DNA of 10,254 nucleotides from Porphyrobacter sp. UBA7686 (lineage in GTDB: Bacteria; Pseudomonadota; Alphaproteobacteria; Sphingomonadales; Sphingomonadaceae), in contig DLGU01000080.1 in NCBI GenBank assembly GCA_002482865.1, positions 1-10,254 of the forward strand, read 5' to 3'. The notes beneath the pieces were generated by a model. It was given only the letters and a program-made list of their open reading frames with translations. It made no database searches and was not told where the DNA came from. How positions within the stretch are numbered: the first letter of the stretch is position 1; each line of letters starts with the position of its first letter. A program made the position numbers and the translations under genes. Below are positions 6,274 through 10,254 of this stretch, in pieces.

Positions 6274-6735
6274 ATGGCCCGCACCACCAACCTTTCGCGC
6301 CCGATCGTTGAGGCGCTCTACACCGAGGCGCTCGTTCTGGCGGATGATGTGCGCGCGGTGTTTGCCGCTGGCACGCGCGAGCCGCTGGCAGGCGAGGACG
6401 CCTTCGTGCGTCTCGCGCTCTCGACCGAGGGGCTGAAGACCACCACCCGGATGATGCATGTGCTCGCGTGGCTCTTGAACCAGCGCGCGCTGTTTCAGGG
6501 CGAGCTCAGCGAAAATCAGGTGCGCCTGCACGGCGCGCTGCCGCCAGATCGCGGCTCGGACGAACAGCAGTTGGCGCTGCTCGAACCCGAAACTCGCGAA
6601 CTGATCGCCGACACGGAAAAGCTGCACCAGCGGATCGCGCGGCTCGACGAAGCGTGGCGCCAGCATTTCGAAATGGCCTCGCCAGTGCGGGCGTTTCAGG
6701 ACCGGATCGGACGAGAACTCGGGCGCTTCGGCTAA
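6274..6735 (+). CDS. DUF1465 family protein (alphaproteobacterial)
   Basis: A 153-residue soluble, helical protein of DUF1465, a family nearly confined to alphaproteobacteria. Recognisable parts: an N-terminal helix (SRPIVEALYTEALVLADDVR, 8-27), the conserved centre ALSTEGLKTTTRMMHVLAWL (48-67) followed by LNQRALFQGEL, and an acidic C-terminal helix ending MASPVRAFQDRIGRELGRF. No catalytic motif is evident. I recall a cell-cycle role being proposed for a rhizobial member, but I cannot verify that mapping here. The ATG at 6274 is preferred over an in-frame TTG at 6262, since resemblance begins at MARTTNLSRPIVEAL; the ribosome-binding site is weak. Its TAA stop overlaps the oppositely oriented glpK stop by four bases, leaving no room for a terminator. 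To its left lies the low-GC segment. Confidence 0.85.
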   Translation: MARTTNLSRPIVEALYTEALVLADDVRAVFAAGTREPLAGEDAFVRLALSTEGLKTTTRMMHVLAWLLNQRALFQGELSENQVRLHGALPPDRGSDEQQLALLEPETRELIADTEKLHQRIARLDEAWRQHFEMASPVRAFQDRIGRELGRFG

Positions 6736-8204
6736 GCCGCGCTCAGCGCCTTCCGCCACCGCCCCAGCCGCGCATCGCGCACTTCGGGCTCCATCTGCGG
6801 CTCGAACGTAACCAGCCGCCCGCGCATGGCCTGCGCCGCAGCACCCAGATCGGGGTACATCCCCACGCCGCACGCCGCCAGCATTGCGGCCCCCAAGGCG
6901 GTCGTCTCGACAAAGCCGGGCCGCTCGACTGTGATGCCGAGCATGTCGGCCAAATCTTGCGCCATCCAGTCATTCGCCGCCATGCCGCCGTCGATCCTCA
7001 GCGTGTGCCACGGTGCGCCATCCTTGGTGAAGGCCGCGCACAGATCATGCGTCTGATGCGCCATCGCCTCCAGCGCCGCGCGCGCCAACTCGGCCTTGCC
7101 GCTGGAGAAACTGAGCCCCGCAATCACCCCGCGCGCGTCAGCCTGCCAATGCGGCGCGCCAAGGCCTGACAGCGCGGGCACGATCACCACCCCGCCGCTA
7201 TCGGGGATCGAGCGGGCGAGCGCCTCGGTTTCCTCCGCCACCTGTACAATGCCGAGCGAGTCCCGCAGCCATTGCACCAGACTGCCGGCCACGAACACCG
7301 AGCCTTCGATGGCATAGGTGCGCTGGCCTTCCAGCTGGGTCAGCACCGTGCCGAGCAAGCGGTTGGTCGAGCGCGGGATGCGGCGCCCCTGACAGGTCAG
7401 CACGAAAGCGCCGGTGCCATAGGTCGCCTTGGTCTGTCCCGGCGCAAGGCAGGCCTGCCCGATGGTCGCCGCCTGCTGATCGCCCGCGAGGCCTGTGATC
7501 GGGATGGCCCGGCCCAGCAACCGGGGATCGGTCATGGCGAGCGGCCCGGCCATGTCGACCACGCCGGGTAGAGCGGCCAGCGGCACGCCGAACAGATCGC
7601 ACAGCCCTTCATCGAACTGCGCGTCCTCCAGCCCCATCAACAGCGTGCGGCTGGCGTTGCTGGCATCGGTAATGTGCGCCGCCCCGCCGGTTAGCTTGTA
7701 GGTCAGCCAGCTCTCCACCGTCCCGAAGGCCAGCGTGCCTGCGTCCGCCGCCGCGCGCACGTCCGGCACATTGTCGAGCATCCAGCGCATCTTGGTGCCG
7801 GAGAAATAGGGGTCGAGCAGCAGGCCGGTGCGCTCCTGCACGCCCGCTTCGTGGCCCGCCTCGCGCAACTCCGCACAGAACGGCTCGGTGCGGCGGTCCT
7901 GCCAGACAATCGCGTTGGTGAGTGGCTCGCCGGTGCTGCGGTCCCACGCCACCACGGTTTCACGCTGGTTGGTGATGCCGATGGCGGCAATGCTCGCCGC
8001 GCCGCCTGCCTTGGGGATCACTTCCAGCGCGCAGGCCAGTGTCTTGTCCCAGATTTCGCGCGGATCATGCTCGACCCAGCCGCTCTGCGGGTAATGCTGC
8101 TCAAGCGGCGCCTGCGCCGAGGCGACCAGCACACCGTCGCTCGCAAACAAAATCGCGCGGGTGGAGGTCGTGCCTTCATCGAGCACGAGGATGTAGTCGG
8201 ACAT
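6732..8204 (-). CDS. glpK: Glycerol kinase
   Basis: Cytoplasmic FGGY-family kinase converting glycerol and ATP to sn-glycerol 3-phosphate, the entry step of glycerol use. The 490 residues match the usual length. Visible motifs: the ATP-binding loop LDEGTTSTRAI (8-18, Glu where E. coli has Gln); glycerol-binding R81-E82 in TNQRET, W101 in IVWQDRR and Y133 in DPYFSGTK; catalytic D242 in GLAGDQQAA; and TYGTGAFVL (261-269) in the nucleotide-binding half. The E. coli fructose-bisphosphate loop (GGKGGTR) and the C-terminal EIIA-Glc contact region are not conserved, so those controls probably do not apply. The start at 8204 is fixed by family similarity and the RBS; a longer open frame upstream reads through the REP palindromes. 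No glpF, glpD or glpR is visible. The gene converges on the DUF1465 gene. Confidence 0.96.
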   Translation of the reverse strand: MSDYILVLDEGTTSTRAILFASDGVLVASAQAPLEQHYPQSGWVEHDPREIWDKTLACALEVIPKAGGAASIAAIGITNQRETVVAWDRSTGEPLTNAIVWQDRRTEPFCAELREAGHEAGVQERTGLLLDPYFSGTKMRWMLDNVPDVRAAADAGTLAFGTVESWLTYKLTGGAAHITDASNASRTLLMGLEDAQFDEGLCDLFGVPLAALPGVVDMAGPLAMTDPRLLGRAIPITGLAGDQQAATIGQACLAPGQTKATYGTGAFVLTCQGRRIPRSTNRLLGTVLTQLEGQRTYAIEGSVFVAGSLVQWLRDSLGIVQVAEETEALARSIPDSGGVVIVPALSGLGAPHWQADARGVIAGLSFSSGKAELARAALEAMAHQTHDLCAAFTKDGAPWHTLRIDGGMAANDWMAQDLADMLGITVERPGFVETTALGAAMLAACGVGMYPDLGAAAQAMRGRLVTFEPQMEPEVRDARLGRWRKALSAA

Positions 8205-8210
8205 GAAGCT

Positions 8211-8217
8211 CTCCCGT
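8211..8217 (-). promoter_or_regulatory. Ribosome-binding site of glpK
   Basis: Minus strand reads ACGGGAG then AGCTTC before the ATG at 8204; the GGGAG element is about six bases upstream and supports this start over the in-frame upstream extension. Confidence 0.7.
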
Positions 8218-8233
8218 TTTGCCCTTCCCCTAC

Positions 8234-8301
8234 CCGTTCGTGTCGAGCGAAGTCGAGACACCTTTCGTGGCAGGCCTCTCGACTTCGCTCGAGGCGAACG
8301 G
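8234..8301. repeat. Head-to-head pair of REP-like palindromic elements
   Basis: Two 28-base units, 8234-8261 and 8274-8301, are inverted copies differing at four positions, separated by 12 bases. Each contains the core TCGAGCGAAGTCGA (or its complement), itself able to fold as TCGA-N6-TCGA, flanked by GTGTC/GACAC in the left unit and GCCTC/GAGGC in the right one. The four differences are two pairs of compensatory changes, preserving each unit's own stem. This fits a REP doublet of the type moved by RAYT (TnpA-REP) transposases; no such transposase is in the window. The doublet fills most of the 109-base gap between glpK and the hydrolase gene and ends 12 bases before the latter's start. Confidence 0.8.
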
Positions 8302-8313
8302 CAATAGGCAAAG

Positions 8314-9192
8314 ATGGTCACCATCCCCGAAAAGCCCTGGCCCACTGGCCTTGCCGAAGCCGTCGAGCCGCTGGTGCTGCGCGTGCTGGCGCCCAATCCC
8401 TCCCCCTATACCTTCACCGGCACCCAGACCTATGTGGTCGGCCCCGTTGATGGGCCCGACTGCGCGGTGATCGATCCCGGCCCCAACGAGCCCGAGCATA
8501 TCGCCGCGATCATGGCGGCTGTCGCGGGGCGAACAATCGTTGCGATCATGTGCACCCACACCCACCGCGACCACTCCCCCGCCGCCGCGCCGTTGGCAGA
8601 GCTGACCGGCGCGCCGATTGTCGGCTGCGCGCCGCTGGTGCTGGCGGTGGACGGTCCGCGCTCAGACGAAGCGTTCGATCCGACCTATGCGCCCGACCGC
8701 GTGCTGGTGGACGGCGAAGGGATGCGCGGGACCGGCTGGACGCTCACCGCCGTCGCCACGCCGGGGCACACCTCCAACCACCTGTGCTTCGCGCTCGAGG
8801 AAAGCGGCGCGCTGTTCACCGGCGATCACGTCATGGGCTGGTCAACCAGCGTCGTCATCCCGCCCGATGGCGACATGGGCGACTACATGGCGAGCCTCGA
8901 AAAGCTGATGGCGCGCGACGACGTGCGCTACCACTCGGCCCACGGCGCGGCGATCGAGAAGCCCAAGCAGCTGGTGCGCGGCATGATCGGCCACCGCCGC
9001 CAGCGCGAGAACCAGATCCTGCGCCTCTTGGGTGAGACCGCGCGGCCCGTCAGCGGCTTCATCCCCGATATGTACAAGGGCCTCGACCCGCGCCTGATCG
9101 GAGCCGCCGAGATGAGCGTGACCGCGCATCTGATCGACCTTGAAAAGCGCGGCGTGGTGCGGCGCGAGGGCGAGGTCTGGCGGGTCGTGTAA
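8314..9192 (+). CDS. Metallo-beta-lactamase-fold hydrolase with C-terminal winged-helix domain (LACTB2-like)
   Basis: A 292-residue probable cytoplasmic metallohydrolase with a complete two-metal site: HTHRDH at 82-87 (H82, H84, D86, H87), H152 in TPGHTSNH, D171 in FTGDHVMG and H210 in YHSAHG. The N-terminal part (PNPSPYTFTGTQTYVVG, AVIDPGP) is typical of the LACTB2-like group, and the C-terminal 70 residues (RRQRENQILRLL, MSVTAHLIDLEKRGVVRREG) form the winged-helix-like domain found in that group. Human LACTB2 is an endoribonuclease, but bacterial relatives have varied or unknown substrates, so only the fold and metal site are claimed. The ATG at 8314 has a poor ribosome-binding site and follows the REP doublet by 12 bases, so the leader probably carries those hairpins. 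A membrane-protein gene follows 65 bases downstream on the same strand. Confidence 0.88.
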   Translation: MVTIPEKPWPTGLAEAVEPLVLRVLAPNPSPYTFTGTQTYVVGPVDGPDCAVIDPGPNEPEHIAAIMAAVAGRTIVAIMCTHTHRDHSPAAAPLAELTGAPIVGCAPLVLAVDGPRSDEAFDPTYAPDRVLVDGEGMRGTGWTLTAVATPGHTSNHLCFALEESGALFTGDHVMGWSTSVVIPPDGDMGDYMASLEKLMARDDVRYHSAHGAAIEKPKQLVRGMIGHRRQRENQILRLLGETARPVSGFIPDMYKGLDPRLIGAAEMSVTAHLIDLEKRGVVRREGEVWRVV

Positions 9193-9257
9193 AGCGCGCT
9201 TGCACCCTCGGCGATTTTGGTGTTCCTCTACGTCGGGGCGCGACATTGGGGGGCGGG

Positions 9258-10028
9258 ATGGCCACTTTGGCACAACGCGGCGCGGGAGCAGAAGGCACGC
9301 GCTTTTATACCATCATGGCATTCGTCATGGCACTGGTGATCGTGGCGGGCTTCTCGCTCAATCTGGCGATGGGGCGATCAAGCTTTGCGCTGCCGGCCGC
9401 GTTCCATGTCCACGGCATGATCTTCATGGGCTGGCTCGGGCTGTATCTCGCGCAGGCCGTGACCATCGCGAGCGGCAATCGCGCTTTGCACCGCCAGCTA
9501 GGCAAGCTCGCCTATGTCTTCATCCCGGCGATGGTGGCGGCAGGGGCGATGATCATTGTCGTTTCGATCCGCGGAACGGGCGGGCCGTTCTTCTTTGCGC
9601 AGAACGAGTTCTTCATCAGCAATCTGGCGGGGCTGCTGGTGTTCGGCGGGCTCGCGTGGTGGGCGCTGCGGGTGCGGCGGCACACCGGCTGGCACCGGCG
9701 GCTGATGCTCGTGGCGATGAGCGCGCTGACAGGGCCGGGACTTGGCCGGCTGCTGCCGATGCCGCTGCTGATCCCCTATGCATGGCCGATCGCGGTGGCG
9801 GCGAGCTTTGTATTCGGTGCCGTCGCGATGCTGGTCGATTGGCGGACCAATGGCCGGGTGCATCCCGCCTATTGGTGGGGCATGGGGATCAACGTCGGCG
9901 GCTTCCTCGCCTCAATGGCACTGGCCTATTCGCCCATCGGCTATGCCATCACCGAAGCGGTGATCGCCGGCACACCGGGGGCCGAGCGGCCGATGGGCCC
10001 GTCCCTGCCACCGGGCTTCACGATGTAG
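9258..10028 (+). CDS. Seven-helix integral membrane protein of unknown function
   Basis: 256 residues, strongly hydrophobic, with about seven predicted membrane segments (roughly 17-36, 47-71, 84-104, 120-138, 148-172, 175-193, 205-230). I recognise the general type from sphingomonads but know of no assigned function. Notable are histidines near helix ends (H50 and H52 in AAFHVHGMIF, H78 in ALHRQLGKL, H142 and H146 in RRHTGWHRRLM) and the motifs RGTGGPFFFAQNEFF (105-119), LTGPGLGRLLPMP (157-169) and SPIGYAITEAVIAGTPGA (225-242). The paired histidines suggest haem or metal binding, which is inference only. The ATG at 9258 directly follows GGGGGGCGGG, an unusually close G-run; an in-frame TTG at 9246 is an alternative start. 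It lies 65 bases after the hydrolase gene, possibly co-transcribed, and 80 bases before nadA. Confidence 0.75.
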   Translation: MATLAQRGAGAEGTRFYTIMAFVMALVIVAGFSLNLAMGRSSFALPAAFHVHGMIFMGWLGLYLAQAVTIASGNRALHRQLGKLAYVFIPAMVAAGAMIIVVSIRGTGGPFFFAQNEFFISNLAGLLVFGGLAWWALRVRRHTGWHRRLMLVAMSALTGPGLGRLLPMPLLIPYAWPIAVAASFVFGAVAMLVDWRTNGRVHPAYWWGMGINVGGFLASMALAYSPIGYAITEAVIAGTPGAERPMGPSLPPGFTM

Positions 10029-10050
10029 GGCGGGTGCCCAAGCTTTTCGC

Positions 10051-10078
10051 TCGAAAATCGGAGGCGAGCCCCTATATC
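10051..10078 (+). promoter_or_regulatory. Candidate promoter of nadA
   Basis: TCGAAA (10051-10056, four of six matches to TTGACA) and TATATC (10073-10078) with a 16-base spacer, ending 30 bases before the nadA ATG. A small inverted repeat GCTCG/CGAGC (10048-10052 and 10065-10069) overlaps it. GGGGA at 10097-10101 serves as the nadA ribosome-binding site. Confidence 0.35.
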
Positions 10079-10108
10079 GGCGGTTCCTGAGATAACGGGG
10101 ACTGACCG

Positions 10109-10254
10109 ATGAGCCTCTTGACCCGCAACCCCACCGGCACCGACCTGCTGGCCGAGATCGACCGCCTCCGCAAGGAGAAGAACGCGGTGATCCTCGCGCA
10201 TTATTACCAGACGCCCGATATTCAGGACATTGCCGACTTCGTGGGCGACAGCCT
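10109..10254 (+). CDS. nadA: Quinolinate synthase A, N-terminal part (runs off right edge)
   Basis: Cytoplasmic [4Fe-4S] enzyme that condenses iminoaspartate with dihydroxyacetone phosphate to quinolinate in de novo NAD synthesis. The 48 complete codons visible show the highly conserved opening of the family: an N-terminal helix ([18 protein letters not shown]) followed by [18 protein letters not shown], with H31 in the substrate-binding HYY. The cluster-binding cysteines lie beyond the window. The start ATG at 10109 is supported by GGGGA seven bases upstream and by normal distance to the HYY motif. nadB and nadC are not in this window. The preceding membrane-protein gene ends 80 bases upstream on the same strand. 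Confidence 0.93.
   Translation, partial: MSLLTRNPTGTDLLAEIDRLRKEKNAVILAHYYQTPDIQDIADFVGDS

Noticed and set aside
5611..6873. 420-codon minus-strand open frame
   Set aside because: Only its last 123 codons match a family (DUF2513). The rest is antisense to the DUF1465 gene and has no coding resemblance; it is open because of high GC.
8205..8396. N-terminal extension of glpK
   Set aside because: The extension reads through the REP palindromes and into the hydrolase gene; the ATG at 8204 has a good ribosome-binding site and matches the glycerol kinase N-terminus.
1..10254. tRNA, rRNA, CRISPR array, insertion sequence or replication origin
   Set aside because: No cloverleaf-like segment, regularly spaced repeat array, transposase frame or iteron cluster was seen on either strand.

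Overview
The window is chromosomal DNA with high GC (about 65-73% in the lines I counted) and dense gene packing. It looks like an alphaproteobacterium of the Sphingomonadales, most probably Erythrobacteraceae-like. The reasons are the DUF1465 and YdcH/DUF465 small proteins, the GAF-containing nitrogen-PTS enzyme I beside a RodZ-like gene and a cpoB-tilS pair, the frequent GTG or short-leader starts, and a REP-like palindrome of the TCGAGCGAAGTCGA type that I recall from such genomes. This assignment is inference from gene content; there is no rRNA or other marker in the window. Most genes are ordinary housekeeping genes.

Layout. 1-5017 is a minus-strand run, read from high to low coordinates: a YdcH-family small protein (4850-5017), ptsP for the nitrogen-related PTS enzyme I (2484-4757), a RodZ-like membrane-anchored HTH protein (1347-2333), cpoB/ybgF for a periplasmic envelope-constriction protein (216-1220), and the first 75 codons of tilS (1-225). 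tilS overlaps the end of cpoB and runs off the left edge. A 307-base intergenic region (5018-5324) separates this block from a second, divergent YdcH-family gene (5325-5534, plus).

5535 to about 6250 has visibly lower GC (about 53-60% per line). It carries a minus-strand DUF2513 gene (5611-5982) preceded by a short possible gene whose stop overlaps the DUF2513 start as ATGA. This is the best candidate for horizontally acquired DNA here. A DUF1465 gene follows (6274-6735, plus), converging on glpK (6732-8204, minus) with a 4-base overlap of the two stop codons.

glpK is divergent from a metallo-beta-lactamase-fold hydrolase gene (8314-9192, plus). Nearly all of their 109-base shared intergenic space is occupied by a head-to-head pair of REP-like palindromes. 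A seven-helix membrane protein of unknown function (9258-10028) and the start of nadA for quinolinate synthase (10109 onward) complete the window.

How the genes fit together. RodZ and CpoB concern cell shape and envelope constriction, PtsP feeds phosphate from PEP into the regulatory nitrogen PTS, and TilS makes tRNA-Ile2 decode AUA. GlpK admits glycerol to central metabolism and NadA starts de novo NAD synthesis. I see no single new multi-gene system. The points most worth following are the low-GC DUF2513 insert with its coupled micro-ORF, the REP pair with compensatory changes inside a divergent promoter region, and the histidine-rich membrane protein.
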